Source: Peptostreptococcus russellii (GTDB taxonomy: Bacteria; Bacillota; Clostridia; Peptostreptococcales; Peptostreptococcaceae). Taken from it: a DNA stretch of 64,000 nt. Both the position numbers and the translations under genes were made by a program. Shown in pieces: positions 54,526 to 64,000 of this stretch. The notes below the pieces were generated by a model. The model was not told the DNA's origin. It worked only from the letters and a program-made list of their open reading frames with translations, and ran no database searches. Position 1 is the first letter of the stretch. Every line of letters begins with the position of its first letter. The stretch spans positions 1 through 64,000 of the forward strand of contig NZ_JYGE01000004.1 of NCBI RefSeq assembly GCF_003012055.1. Reading direction: 5' to 3'.

Positions 54526-56460
54526 TTAGTTTGTGCTTCCAGAATCTCCACCAGTACTTCCACCAGTGTTTCCACCGTCTGTGTTCCCGTCAGTATTTCC
54601 ACCTGTGTTTCCACCGTCTGTGTTCCCACCAGTATTTCCACCTGTGTTTCCACCGTCTGTGTTTCCGCCAGTATTTCCACCTGCGTTTCCACCGTCTGTG
54701 TTTCCGCCGGTATTTCCACCTGTGTTTCCACCGTCTGTGTTTCCGCCAGTATTTCCATCTGTGTTTCCACCAGTATTAGAATTATCTGTATCAGGTATAT
54801 CAGTGCTTGGAGCATCTTCAACTATGCTTGGACTTTCTTTCTTTGGTCTTTTTCCCTTACTTACTACCAAAGATACTTTTTGTCCTTCATCATTGGATCC
54901 ACCAATTAAACTTTGACTTAGCACTGTGCCTTCTTCTGCACTATTATATTCATATTTTATATTTCCTAACAAAAGCCCATTGTCGTTAAGTAATTTTTCG
55001 GCCTGAGTTAGTTTTAGACCTACTACATTAGGGACTGGTACCTTTGAATTACCCTTACTTACAACAACACCAACTGAGTCTCCCTTTTTAAGCTTTGCAC
55101 CTGGGCTAGGAGTTTGTGTTATTATTTTGCCCTCACTTACTTGACTACTATACTCTTGTGATTTGACAACTATATTGAGCCCAGTTCCATTGACCGCATT
55201 TTGTGCTTGCTCTATAGTCATATTAACTACACTTGGAACTGTAATATCTTCTCCACTTTTACCAGAAAAAGGACTAAATCCAAAATATTTGGCTGCTATA
55301 ACGCCATAACCTATCAATATCATTATAAGTATAGCTGCTATTATTTTTAATCTCTTTCTTGATTTTGGCGATTCTTTTTTGCTTGCTTTTTTTCTTTCTT
55401 TCCTTAACTCTCTTCTTGACTTAGTTGTTTCTTCTTCATCATCATAGTAATCTTCGTCATCATAATAATCTTCATCATCATCGTCATAATAATCTTCATC
55501 ATCATAATAACCTTCATCAGCATATGAATCTTCTGGACCACCATACATAGCTGGTCTTCTTCCATTAAATAAACTTGGGTCTCTCCTATTCATATCTGTT
55601 GTAGCAAAGTTATCATAATCTTTGACATATGGTAAGTCTATATTTTTTTCTACAAACTCTATATCTTCTATTAATTCTTCAGCTGTTTGGTATCTATTTA
55701 CAGGTTCTTTTTCTGTTAACTTACCTATAATAGTCCTAACACTCTTTGGAATCCTCACTATCTCTTCTTCAGAAAAAGTAACTTCCTCATTAATATGCTT
55801 TAAGGCTATTGAAATTGGACTGTCTCCAACAAATGGAACTCTTCCAACTACCATTTCATACATCACTATTCCAAGAGAATAAAGGTCCGCATTACTAGTT
55901 AAATGCTTGCCTTTTGCTTGTTCAGGTGAAATATAATGAACAGAGCCTATTACACTCCCCATATTTGTCATAGTAGAGCTAGTTACAGCCTTTGCTATAC
56001 CAAAGTCAGCAACTTTAACAAGCCTACCATCTTTTGATATCAAAATATTATGTGGCTTTATATCTCTATGAATAATACCACTTCTATGTGCAGCTCCCAA
56101 GGCTTGAGCAATCTGCTTAGCTATATCTAAAGCTGTATACTCTTCCAAAGAACCTTCATTTTGTATTATTTCTTTAAGATTTTGACCGTCTACATACTCC
56201 ATTACTATATAGTGAACCTTGCCATCTTCACCAACATCATAAACATTTACTATATTTGGATGAGATAGACTTGCTACGGCCTCTGCCTCTCTTTTAAACT
56301 TCACTAAAAACTCTTGATCGTCTACGTATTCTGGTCTTAATACCTTTACTGCTACTATTCTATTTAACAACTTATCCCTAGCTTGATATACAAAGGCCAT
56401 TCCACCATCGCCTATTTTTCTAAGGATTTCATATCTATTTCCTAATACTGTCGCTCCCAT
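54526..56460 (-). CDS. prkC: PASTA-domain serine/threonine protein kinase
   Basis: 644 residues. Kinase domain (about 10-270) with VAVKVLRPE, HRDIKPHNILIS and DFGIAKA. An acidic Tyr/Asp-rich juxtamembrane stretch follows (about 315-350), then one transmembrane helix (about 370-390). Two outer PASTA domains (about 400-535) bind muropeptides. The C-terminus is an 85-residue Gly/Asn/Thr/Asp repeat tail. It signals cell-wall state to the cytosol. Encoded directly after its phosphatase (12 bp). Confidence 0.94.
   Translation of the reverse strand: MGATVLGNRYEILRKIGDGGMAFVYQARDKLLNRIVAVKVLRPEYVDDQEFLVKFKREAEAVASLSHPNIVNVYDVGEDGKVHYIVMEYVDGQNLKEIIQNEGSLEEYTALDIAKQIAQALGAAHRSGIIHRDIKPHNILISKDGRLVKVADFGIAKAVTSSTMTNMGSVIGSVHYISPEQAKGKHLTSNADLYSLGIVMYEMVVGRVPFVGDSPISIALKHINEEVTFSEEEIVRIPKSVRTIIGKLTEKEPVNRYQTAEELIEDIEFVEKNIDLPYVKDYDNFATTDMNRRDPSLFNGRRPAMYGGPEDSYADEGYYDDEDYYDDDDEDYYDDEDYYDDEEETTKSRRELRKERKKASKKESPKSRKRLKIIAAILIMILIGYGVIAAKYFGFSPFSGKSGEDITVPSVVNMTIEQAQNAVNGTGLNIVVKSQEYSSQVSEGKIITQTPSPGAKLKKGDSVGVVVSKGNSKVPVPNVVGLKLTQAEKLLNDNGLLLGNIKYEYNSAEEGTVLSQSLIGGSNDEGQKVSLVVSKGKRPKKESPSIVEDAPSTDIPDTDNSNTGGNTDGNTGGNTDGGNTGGNTGGNTDGGNAGGNTGGNTDGGNTGGNTGGNTDGGNTGGNTDGNTDGGNTGGSTGGDSGSTN
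54553..54775 (-). repeat. 39-bp tandem repeats in the prkC tail
   Basis: Several near-identical 39-bp units encode a 13-residue pattern of NTGG, NTGG and NTDGG. Individual units are shortened or varied (for example NAGG, NTDG). Repeats of this kind change length easily by slippage. Confidence 0.85.
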
Positions 56461-56472
56461 AATAACACCACC

Positions 56473-57225
56473 TTACGCCATAACTATTATTACAGTAACA
56501 TTGTCTTTACCTGAAGAACTATTAGATAAATCTATTAGATCATCGGCTAGAGTGTTGGCATCTTCATCTTTTTCAAATACCTTTTCAATGTCTCTTCTAT
56601 CCACAGCTCCAGTTAAGCCATCAGTGGCTAATAATAGTCTTTCACCTTCTTCTAACTCTCTGGTAAATATATCCACAACTACTACTGGCTCTGTTCCTAC
56701 AGCTCTAGTTATCTTATTTCTGTCAGGATGTACTCTTGCTTCTTCTTCTGTAATAATATTGGCCTTTACATATTCTTCTACTATAGAGTGATCTGAAGTT
56801 ATCTTTTCTAGCTTACCTTCTTTGTTCACCAAATAGCATCTACTATCCCCTACATTTGCTATATATGCTGTTCCCTGATAAAGCACAGCAAGTGTAAGAG
56901 TTGTGCCCATTCCTTCATAGGATATGTCTTCCTTAGATTTTTCATATATCATTGAATTCACAGTATTGTATGATTGCTTTATTATATCATCAATATATTC
57001 AATCTTTATAGTATCATTTTGTATTAGCTTATCATTAAATAGCTCTATAATATTTTCAACAGCTAGCTGACTAGCTACCTCACCTTTATTATGGCCACCC
57101 ATTCCATCAGCTATAGCAAAAATACCTACTTCACTATCCTCTCCAACTTCCACAATTTCTCCCTTGCAATAGTCTTCATTATTTTTTCTGACCATTCCTA
57201 TGTGAGAAGTACATACAAAATCCAT
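56473..57225 (-). CDS. prpC: PP2C-family protein phosphatase
   Basis: 250 residues with the PP2C metal motifs RKNNEDYC, AIADGMGGHNKGEVAS, GDSRCYLV and LLATDGLTG plus SSGKDNVTVI. It removes phosphates placed by PrkC. Lies between rlmN (19 bp) and prkC. Confidence 0.95.
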   Translation of the reverse strand: MDFVCTSHIGMVRKNNEDYCKGEIVEVGEDSEVGIFAIADGMGGHNKGEVASQLAVENIIELFNDKLIQNDTIKIEYIDDIIKQSYNTVNSMIYEKSKEDISYEGMGTTLTLAVLYQGTAYIANVGDSRCYLVNKEGKLEKITSDHSIVEEYVKANIITEEEARVHPDRNKITRAVGTEPVVVVDIFTRELEEGERLLLATDGLTGAVDRRDIEKVFEKDEDANTLADDLIDLSNSSSGKDNVTVIIVMA

Positions 57226-57244
57226 AATCTTCCTCCTTCAACTG

Positions 57245-58276
57245 TTACTTGAACTTTCTTCTTAACTGACCACAGGCACCGCTTATATCTGAGCCCATAG
57301 AATTTCTTATAGTAACAGGTATATTCTTTTTATCTAGATAATTTTTAAACCTATTAATATACTCCATATCCGGCTTTTCAAAGTCTCTTTCTTCTATTGG
57401 ATTGATTGGAATCAAATTGACATGACAAAGCATACCTCTCAATAGTTCTACCAATCTCTTTGCTTCTTTTTCCGAATCATTAGTATCTTTTATTAATGAA
57501 TATTCAAATGTAACTCTTCTATTTGTCTTTGAAATATAATAATTACATGCATCTATAATTTCTTCTATTGAATATTTATTAGCAACTGGCATTATTTTCT
57601 GTCTCTCATCATCAAATGGAGAGTGTAGAGAAATGGCAATATTAATCGGCAACTCAAGATCTGCTAAGTCCATCATCTTATCTACAAGACCGCAAGTGGA
57701 TAATGTTATATGTCTATAACCTATGTTTAGACCACTCTCTTCATTTACAAGCTTTAAAAATCTCTTTGTGTTTTCAAAGTTATCTAAAGGTTCTCCACTT
57801 CCCATCATTACGATATTTGATACTCTTTTTCCTAGATCTTCTTGAACTTTCATTATCTGATCTAGTATTTCCCAAGCTTCCAAGTTTCTTTCCAAACCAT
57901 CTATTGTTGATGCACAAAATCTACATCCCATTCTACATCCTACTTGATTAGAAACACATACTGTAATTCTGTCTTCATATTCCATAGCCACTGTTTCTAT
58001 AATATTTCCATCATTTAATAAAAATAAATACTTTTTTGTTTTATCTATTTTTGAATCAAGTCTAAGATCTATATCTATATTTCCTATAATTGACTTTTCT
58101 CTTAACTTATCTCTTAATGACTTTGGAATGTTTTTCATCTCATCAAAATCTCTTACATTTTTATATATCCAAGAAAAAATTTGCTTTGCTCTAAACTTTT
58201 TTTCTCCAATACTTAGAATAAATTCCTTCATTTCTTCTTCTGTGAGATTTTTTAACACTATCTTCCCTTTATACAT
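57245..58276 (-). CDS. rlmN: dual-specificity rRNA/tRNA adenine-C2 methyltransferase RlmN
   Basis: 343 residues, radical SAM. Cluster Cys at 114, 118 and 121 (CRMGCRFC), MMGSGEPLDNFEN, and the methyl-carrying Cys near the C-terminus (GACGQL). It methylates A2503 of 23S rRNA and A37 of some tRNAs. Start after AGAGGTG. Confidence 0.95.
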   Translation of the reverse strand: MYKGKIVLKNLTEEEMKEFILSIGEKKFRAKQIFSWIYKNVRDFDEMKNIPKSLRDKLREKSIIGNIDIDLRLDSKIDKTKKYLFLLNDGNIIETVAMEYEDRITVCVSNQVGCRMGCRFCASTIDGLERNLEAWEILDQIMKVQEDLGKRVSNIVMMGSGEPLDNFENTKRFLKLVNEESGLNIGYRHITLSTCGLVDKMMDLADLELPINIAISLHSPFDDERQKIMPVANKYSIEEIIDACNYYISKTNRRVTFEYSLIKDTNDSEKEAKRLVELLRGMLCHVNLIPINPIEERDFEKPDMEYINRFKNYLDKKNIPVTIRNSMGSDISGACGQLRRKFK

Positions 58277-58298
58277 TATATCACACCTCTAATACTTT

Positions 58299-59642
58299 TT
58301 AAATTTTTTTCATCTTACAAATAAAGAATCCATCCATATTGTTCTCGTAAGGATATATATTAATGTATCCCTCATCTAATGTTTCCTTATTTATGTCTAT
58401 ATTTTGAATAGATTCTAGTGTGAAGTTTTTATTTTCTTCTAAAAAATTTTTGATTACATCAATATTTTCTTCTTTAAATATTGTGCAAGTAGAGTATATC
58501 AAAGTTCCACCGCTTTTTACATAGCTAGATGCATTTTTAAGTATATTCATCTGTATATCTGGCAGATTATTTACATCTTCCTCGCTTTTGTATTTTATTT
58601 CTGGTTTTCTTCTTACTATACCAATACCAGAGCAAGGAACATCGCTTAAAACGTAATCAAACTTTTCTACATAATCTTCATTCAAAACTGTAGCATCTGA
58701 TTTTTCAGATCTAATATTTTTTAGTCCCAATCTCTTGGCATAGCCGTCTATAAGCTTTATTTTATGATCATAAATATCCTGAGATACTACTTCTCCTGTA
58801 TTGTTCATTATTTCTGCAATATGAGTACTTTTGCCACCTGGAGCTGCACACACATCCAATACCTTTGAACCTTCTTTAGGGTTTAAAACTTTGGCTACCA
58901 ACATTGAGCTAATATCTTGTATGCTTATATAGCCTTTTCTAAACATAATATTTTTTTCTATATTTTTAAAGTTTTCAACTTCTAGAGCTTCATCAAAGCC
59001 ATCAACCTTTTTTGCTACTATCTGATCAGCACTTAGATTGCTTATTATAAATTCTAACATATCTTCATAACTTTCGTGTCTATATGCCTTACTTTTATTT
59101 ATCCTTATATACAGTTTAGGCTTTTCATCTAGCGCCTTTATAATTTTCTTTGTCTTTTCTTTTCCGTGCTCCTCTATCAGTCTATCCACTATCCATTTTT
59201 CATATGAGTACTTTATTGCTATATTATCAGATGTATCTTCTTTTATTTTAAATATTTCTTCCTTTTGTCTAGATACATTTCTAAGAATAGCATTTACAAA
59301 GCTAGAAGACTTTTTATCTATTTTCTTCATCATATTAACAGACTCATTGATAGCCGCATAGTCAGCAACTCTATCAAGGAAAACTATTTGATATACACCC
59401 ATTCTTAATATAGTTTTTACTGAATGTTGCATTTTTCTAACCTTTATTTTTGATAGCTTATTAATCATATAGTCAATATATCTTTTATTTTCTATAACAC
59501 CATACACTAGTTCAGTGACCAAACCTCTATCTCTATCATCTATCTTTTCCTTATCCAAATGGGAATTTAAAGATATATTGGAATAATTTTTATTTATTTC
59601 TATATCCATCAATACCTTGTACGCGATTTTTCTTGCCGACAT
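58299..59642 (-). CDS. rsmB: 16S rRNA (cytosine967-C5)-methyltransferase
   Basis: 447 residues. N-terminal NusB-like RNA-binding domain (about 1-140), then a SAM methyltransferase domain with VLDVCAAPGGKSTHIAE, the catalytic SDVPCSGIG and STCTIFKEEN. Start at 59642 follows GGAAGGAG; 18 upstream codons are rejected. Followed by rlmN, prpC and prkC. Confidence 0.94.
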   Translation of the reverse strand: MSARKIAYKVLMDIEINKNYSNISLNSHLDKEKIDDRDRGLVTELVYGVIENKRYIDYMINKLSKIKVRKMQHSVKTILRMGVYQIVFLDRVADYAAINESVNMMKKIDKKSSSFVNAILRNVSRQKEEIFKIKEDTSDNIAIKYSYEKWIVDRLIEEHGKEKTKKIIKALDEKPKLYIRINKSKAYRHESYEDMLEFIISNLSADQIVAKKVDGFDEALEVENFKNIEKNIMFRKGYISIQDISSMLVAKVLNPKEGSKVLDVCAAPGGKSTHIAEIMNNTGEVVSQDIYDHKIKLIDGYAKRLGLKNIRSEKSDATVLNEDYVEKFDYVLSDVPCSGIGIVRRKPEIKYKSEEDVNNLPDIQMNILKNASSYVKSGGTLIYSTCTIFKEENIDVIKNFLEENKNFTLESIQNIDINKETLDEGYINIYPYENNMDGFFICKMKKI

Positions 59643-60022
59643 ATAATCTCCTTCCAAGATTTTCATATCTTTCTTATTATCTATTCTGTTTTTCAATCTT
59701 GCTGTTGCCTACATATGAGTATTTTAATAACTATATATAAGCCAGTATTATCTATTATAACCTATCATTCATATTAAATAATATAAATAGTGAAATTTTC
59801 CAAGTCATTTTATGTTTTTTTTATTTAAAGACTTTTATTTATAATTTTATAATTAATTTCCCAGAGTTATATTCCTAATTTTATACAATATATTTTATTT
59901 TTTTTATATTAATCTATGTTATTAGCTCTTTTATTTAATTTATTAAAGTATGAAAACAGGCTATCGTTACAACAAACAATATGACTATGTGCATAGCACA
60001 TAGTCATATTTAATATTTCTTA
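59643..60022. other. 380-bp AT-rich intergenic region upstream of rsmB
   Basis: Contains the yugP terminator at 59979-60009 and, by position, the promoter of the rsmB-rlmN-prpC-prkC unit. No gene is seen. Confidence 0.6.
59979..60009 (-). terminator. yugP terminator
   Basis: 13-bp perfect stem ATATGACTATGTG/CACATAGTCATAT with a 5-base loop. The T-tract on the minus strand is interrupted (TTGTTTGTTG). Confidence 0.65.
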
Positions 60023-60712
60023 TTAATCATTATTTCTCGCTATCACAACTAATCTAAGTAATTGTAAAATAGCAGAAAGCGCCGCTGCTACATATGTCAA
60101 TGCCGCTGCCTTCAATACTTTCTTACTTTGATACTTTTCTTCTTGTCCAACAATCCCCAAAGAGTCTAATTGGATTAAAGCTCTTCTTGAAGCATTAAAT
60201 TCTACAGGAAGAGTTACTAATTGAAACAATACTGTTGCAGAAAATAATACTATTCCTATCCACAGTAAGTTTTTATTTACAAAAAATCCCATTAAAATTA
60301 TTATCCAAGATGCTGATGATGCAAAGTTTACTGCTGGAACAATCGCACTTCTAATAACTAAAGGAACATAAGATTCCTTGTGTTGAATTGCATGGCCACA
60401 CTCATGTGCTGCAACTGAAATTGAAGTTATAGAAGTTCCATAATAAACATCTTCAGAGAGATTGATTTTTCTACTCCTTGGATCATAGTGATCCGATAAA
60501 GTTCCTCTTACTGGATATATTGCTACAGATGAAAGTCCATTAGAGTCTAGTATTCTCCTTGCAACTTGTTCACCCGTCATTCCCCTTGCAGATCTTACTT
60601 TAAAGTATCTACTAGTTACAGAATTGACCTTAAAAGATGCATATGCTGATAATATAATAGCTGGTAATAATATTATCATCGTACTATCCCAATAAAATCC
60701 AAATGGATACAT
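60023..60712 (-). CDS. yugP: zinc metallopeptidase, YugP family
   Basis: 229 residues. Membrane segments at the N-terminus and in the C-terminal half flank the zinc site HECGHAIQH (HExxH). Members are membrane-bound neutral metallopeptidases of unknown substrate, usually encoded between fmt and rsmB as here. ATG at 60712 is chosen since AAGGAG overlaps an upstream GTG. Confidence 0.88.
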   Translation of the reverse strand: MYPFGFYWDSTMIILLPAIILSAYASFKVNSVTSRYFKVRSARGMTGEQVARRILDSNGLSSVAIYPVRGTLSDHYDPRSRKINLSEDVYYGTSITSISVAAHECGHAIQHKESYVPLVIRSAIVPAVNFASSASWIIILMGFFVNKNLLWIGIVLFSATVLFQLVTLPVEFNASRRALIQLDSLGIVGQEEKYQSKKVLKAAALTYVAAALSAILQLLRLVVIARNND

Positions 60713-60737
60713 AAAATTCACTCCTTATCTAAAAATA

Positions 60738-61667
60738 CTACTTTAAAATTGTTCCCTTCTCAATAGTATTTCCCTTTATATATTCTGACACAGGCATTCT
60801 TTTCTTATTTGGCATTTGTAAGTCAATTATTAAAAGTGATTTGCTTCCACAAGAAACTTCTAAACCATCCTTACTAACCCCAATAACTGTACCCGCTAAT
60901 TCTTTGCTCTCTTTATCTATTACTTTTGTCTTCCAAATTTTCATCTTTCCATAGTCTGAATTACACCAAGCTCCTGGCCAAGGAATTGTTCCTCTAACAA
61001 GATTATGTATATCAATTGCATCTTTTGAAAAATCTATATGACCTAAATTTTTATCCATCATAGGTGCATATGTAGACAATGAATCGTCTTGTTTTGTTCT
61101 AGTATAGCTGTTATCCTCTATTGACTTGATTGTTTCGCTAAGTACTTTTGCACCTTCTTGCATCATCCAATCATGAAGTTCACCTGCTGTTATTTCATCA
61201 TCAAGTTCAAACTCCTTTGTCATTATAATATCTCCAGTGTCAAGACCTTCATCCATAAACATAGTTGTGACACCAGTTTTGACATCTCCGTTTATTATCG
61301 ACCAATTGATCGGAGCTGCCCCTCTTAATTTTGGTAAAAGGGATACATGTACATTTACACATCCATACTTAGGTATTTCTAATAACTCTTTTTTCAAAAT
61401 TTGTCCATAAGCTATTACGACTATAAGTTCTGGTTCTAGACTTTTTAACTCTTCTATAAACTCTGAGTCTGATGCTTTTTGAGGTTGCATTACTTTTAAA
61501 CCGTGCTTCAGTGCCACTTCCTTAACTGGTGACATTGCTAACTTTTTACCTCTACCCTTGGGTCTATCTGGCTGTGTAACTACAGCACATACATCATGAC
61601 CATCAGCTATTATTCTCTCTAGAGAATCTACAGAAATATCTGGTGTTCCCATAAAAATAATACGCAT
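60738..61667 (-). CDS. fmt: methionyl-tRNA formyltransferase
   Basis: 309 residues. MRIIFMGTPDIS start, HVSLLPKLRGAAPINW with the catalytic residues, and the C-terminal tRNA-binding domain. Formylates initiator Met-tRNA. The start at 61667 follows GGGTGA; an upstream GTG is rejected. Follows def by 21 bp. Confidence 0.96.
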   Translation of the reverse strand: MRIIFMGTPDISVDSLERIIADGHDVCAVVTQPDRPKGRGKKLAMSPVKEVALKHGLKVMQPQKASDSEFIEELKSLEPELIVVIAYGQILKKELLEIPKYGCVNVHVSLLPKLRGAAPINWSIINGDVKTGVTTMFMDEGLDTGDIIMTKEFELDDEITAGELHDWMMQEGAKVLSETIKSIEDNSYTRTKQDDSLSTYAPMMDKNLGHIDFSKDAIDIHNLVRGTIPWPGAWCNSDYGKMKIWKTKVIDKESKELAGTVIGVSKDGLEVSCGSKSLLIIDLQMPNKKRMPVSEYIKGNTIEKGTILK

Positions 61668-61688
61668 ACTACTCACCCTTTTCTTATT

Positions 61689-62153
61689 TTAATTTATTGT
61701 ATCTTCTTCTTTTTCTTCATTAACTTTTTCTACAAATAAAACACCTTCTAGGTGGTCTAATTCATGACAAAATGCTCTTGCTAAAAAGCCTTCTCCCTCT
61801 AATTCAATTTCTTCTCCAAATCTATTTTGAGCCTTAAGCTTTACATAGTTTGGTCTAGTCACATCACCTATAAAATTTTCTACACTCAAGCAACCTTCAG
61901 GATCAGTTTGTTCGCCTGATGATTCAACTATTTCTGGATTGATTAGTTCTATTAGACCTTCTCCAACATCCACTACAACTGCTCTTCTAATAATACCTAC
62001 CTGAGGTGCTGCAAGTCCTACACCATCATTTTCATACATAGTATCTGCCATATCATCTAGTAAAGTATGTAATCTTTCATTAAAATCTATCACCTTTTTA
62101 CACTTTTTATTTAAAATTGGATCTCCCATTTTTACTACATTTCTAATTGCCAT
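61689..62153 (-). CDS. def: peptide deformylase
   Basis: 154 residues with all three motifs: [17 protein letters not shown] and HELDHLEG. Removes N-formyl from new proteins using iron or zinc. Start [14 protein letters not shown] after AAGGAGG; a TTG seven codons upstream contains that box. priA precedes it. Confidence 0.96.
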   Translation of the reverse strand: MAIRNVVKMGDPILNKKCKKVIDFNERLHTLLDDMADTMYENDGVGLAAPQVGIIRRAVVVDVGEGLIELINPEIVESSGEQTDPEGCLSVENFIGDVTRPNYVKLKAQNRFGEEIELEGEGFLARAFCHELDHLEGVLFVEKVNEEKEEDTIN

Positions 62154-62261
62154 TTTATCCTCCTTGTTTTTCAATTAATTCAATTATATATTACTACTAT
62201 ATAACTATATTAACATTATTTCTTATATTTTTTAATATTTTTTACAAAATTTATTGTTGCT

Positions 62262-64000
62262 TTATATAAAGCTATTTGGATTTTGCTCAATACTGATAAT
62301 AATATCTTCATCAAATATTTCATCAAATTTATTTATGCAAATGTATTTTATCATAGACTTTAATTTTTTTACGTCTATAAAACTATCTTTGACAATAACT
62401 TGCCATCTATATTTATCATTTATCTTATTTATAGAACACTCATTTGGCCCTAATATTGAATTTTGAGCCATAATTTCTTGTGATTCCATAAGATACTCGA
62501 GTGTCATAAAAAACTTATGGGCATTATCTCGCACCTTTGAATAGTTGACTCCTGAAAAAACAACTCTAATAATATTATTAAATGGTTCATATCCAAATAT
62601 CTCTCTTATTTTTATCTCATCACTATAAAATCCCTCATAGTCATGTTCTACAGCTCTTTGTATAGCATAGTGTTCTGTGTTATAAGTTTGAAGAATTACA
62701 TGTCCTTCTTTATCCGCTCTTCCAGCTCTTCCTGATACTTGAGTAATCAATTGAAATGTTGATTCAAAGGCTCTGTAATCTGGATAGTTAAGCATCATAT
62801 CTGCAGATACAATCCCCACAAGAGTGACGTCCTTAAAGTCATGTCCTTTACTAAGTATCTGTGTGCCTATCAAAATATCGGCTTGATTGGAATTAAATTT
62901 ATTCAATATATTTTCCAATTCTCCTTTTTTTGATGTAGTATCCTTATCCACTCTTAATATTCTATAATCTGGAAATTCTTCCTTCAAAACTTCTTCAATT
63001 TTCTCTGTACCTAAGCCTAGAGAGCTTATATGATTTTTGCCACACTCTGGACAAGTACTTGGAATATCTTTTTCCACTCCACAGTAGTGGCATACTCCCT
63101 TATTATTATATTTGTGGTAAGTAAGTGATATATCACACCTGTTACATTTAAATATATACCCACAATCCTTGCAGGTAACAAAATTTGAGTAACCTCTTCT
63201 ATTTAAAAACAATATTACTTGATTTTTATCTTCAACTGTTCTTTTGACTTCATCTAGTAACCTTTTGCTTAAATCAGACTTATTTCCACTGTGTAGCTCA
63301 TCTCTCATATCCACCAATTCTATATCTGGTAGCTTCATTTGATTAGCTCTTTTTTCTAGTTTCAGTAATTGATAATCTCCTTTTTTAGCTCTATAATAGT
63401 CAGATATAGATGGTGTTGCTGAACCCAACACTACAGATACATTCTGCTTATATGCCATATATCTTGCTACTTCTATAGAGTCATACTTTGGTGTCATCTC
63501 TGATTTATAGCTTAGTTCGTGAGCTTCATCAATTACTATTAAGCCTAGCGTTTGAAATGGAAGAAAAAGTGCTGATCTTGTACCTATTACAACCCTTATA
63601 TTTCCATCTTTTATCTCTCTAAATACATCGTGCTTTTCACCTTCTGATAGCATACTATGAAATACTCCAACTATGCCACCAAATCTATTTCTTACTCTAG
63701 CAATTGTCTGTGGAGTAAGAGCAATTTCAGGTACTAAAAATATACTGTCCAAACCTTGATCCAAAGTATACTGAATAAGTTCCAAGTATACTTCTGTTTT
63801 ACCACTACCAGTCACACCATGAATCAAAAATGGTTTTTTGCTTCCATCTTTTATAGACTCTTTTATATTTTTTAAAACACTTTCTTGTTCTATATTGAGG
63901 CTAATCTCTTTATTTTCATAATTTAATTTTGTTTCTATTTTTCTATAATACTTTACTTCATCTACCTTAATTAGTCCTTTAGATTTCAAACTTTTTATAG
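62262..64000 (-). CDS. priA: primosomal protein N' (PriA helicase), 5'-partial
   Basis: C-terminal 579 codons; the frame stays open to the window edge, so the N-terminal DNA-binding region lies outside. Motifs: HGVTGSGKTEVYLELI, VIDEAHELSYK, LGSATPS, two zinc-binding Cys clusters (CKDCGYIFKCNRC and CHYCG...CPEC), and QVSGRAGRADKEG. Restarts stalled replication forks. Followed by def after 108 bp. Confidence 0.95.
   Translation of the reverse strand, partial: IKSLKSKGLIKVDEVKYYRKIETKLNYENKEISLNIEQESVLKNIKESIKDGSKKPFLIHGVTGSGKTEVYLELIQYTLDQGLDSIFLVPEIALTPQTIARVRNRFGGIVGVFHSMLSEGEKHDVFREIKDGNIRVVIGTRSALFLPFQTLGLIVIDEAHELSYKSEMTPKYDSIEVARYMAYKQNVSVVLGSATPSISDYYRAKKGDYQLLKLEKRANQMKLPDIELVDMRDELHSGNKSDLSKRLLDEVKRTVEDKNQVILFLNRRGYSNFVTCKDCGYIFKCNRCDISLTYHKYNNKGVCHYCGVEKDIPSTCPECGKNHISSLGLGTEKIEEVLKEEFPDYRILRVDKDTTSKKGELENILNKFNSNQADILIGTQILSKGHDFKDVTLVGIVSADMMLNYPDYRAFESTFQLITQVSGRAGRADKEGHVILQTYNTEHYAIQRAVEHDYEGFYSDEIKIREIFGYEPFNNIIRVVFSGVNYSKVRDNAHKFFMTLEYLMESQEIMAQNSILGPNECSINKINDKYRWQVIVKDSFIDVKKLKSMIKYICINKFDEIFDEDIIISIEQNPNSFI

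Noticed and set aside
54531-54989. Plus-strand Pro/Phe-rich ORFs opposite prkC
   Set aside because: They are the antisense of the Gly/Asn/Thr repeat; prkC is a full-length match and no ribosome binding site precedes the antisense frames.
1-64000. CRISPR array, rRNA operon or intact insertion sequence
   Set aside because: No regularly spaced repeats, rRNA sequence or transposase were seen; the only mobile trace is the integrase tail at the left edge.

Overview
The window is a stretch of chromosome from an AT-rich, anaerobic, amino-acid-fermenting Firmicute. A Clostridia lineage, most likely Peptostreptococcaceae-like, is inferred from several things: a complete selenium-dependent glycine reductase cluster with in-frame UGA (selenocysteine) codons, a tRNA-Sec gene, 2-hydroxyacyl-CoA-dehydratase-type iron-sulfur enzymes, class III fructose bisphosphatase, AGGAGG-type ribosome binding sites and strong AGA/ATA codon preference. 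No species can be named from the sequence alone. Almost every gene is on the minus strand.

Left edge (1-760): a remnant of an integrated element, made of a HIRAN-domain gene joined to the last 40 codons of a tyrosine integrase. Then an FAD NADH oxidase/peroxidase gene. Region 2.5-11 kb, read right to left: a glycine riboswitch with its terminator, grdX, trxB, trxA, grdE, grdA (Sec), grdB (Sec), grdC, grdD and a strong terminator. Together they reduce glycine to acetyl phosphate and ammonia with electrons from thioredoxin. Acetate kinase (ackA, 39-40 kb) can turn the acetyl phosphate into ATP.

Region 11-26 kb is mixed housekeeping: hemW, a nitroreductase, cca, lepA, rpsT, holA, a short ComEC channel protein without its hydrolase domain, a GNAT enzyme, a DUF2156 protein, a separate secreted ComEC-type metallo-hydrolase lipoprotein, tcdA and an SH3-domain membrane protein.

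Region 26-31 kb is the most unusual. It holds tRNA-Sec (selC), then a 613-residue fusion of a Dph6-type ATP pyrophosphatase with a cysteine-desulfurase-like domain whose PLP lysine is replaced by isoleucine. Next come a double-cubane-cluster reductase, a DUF3343 (putative Se/S carrier) protein and the ATP-dependent activator. This may be an undescribed sulfur/selenium handling system, but that is inference from domains and neighbourhood.

Region 31-64 kb is a conserved Firmicute housekeeping run: ung, a NusG-II protein and apbE, nusB with an Asp23 protein, fbp, plsX/rpmF/yceD, ackA, tmcAL, a coiled-coil protein, coaD, rsmD, recG, fakA with an Asp23 protein, rpmB, a two-component system, thiN, rpe, rsgA, an SDR reductase, prkC, prpC, rlmN, rsmB, yugP, fmt, def and priA (cut by the window end). 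Two CDS are interrupted by selenocysteine UGA codons and one real gene (rpmF) is only 59 codons, so naive ORF calling misses or splits them.
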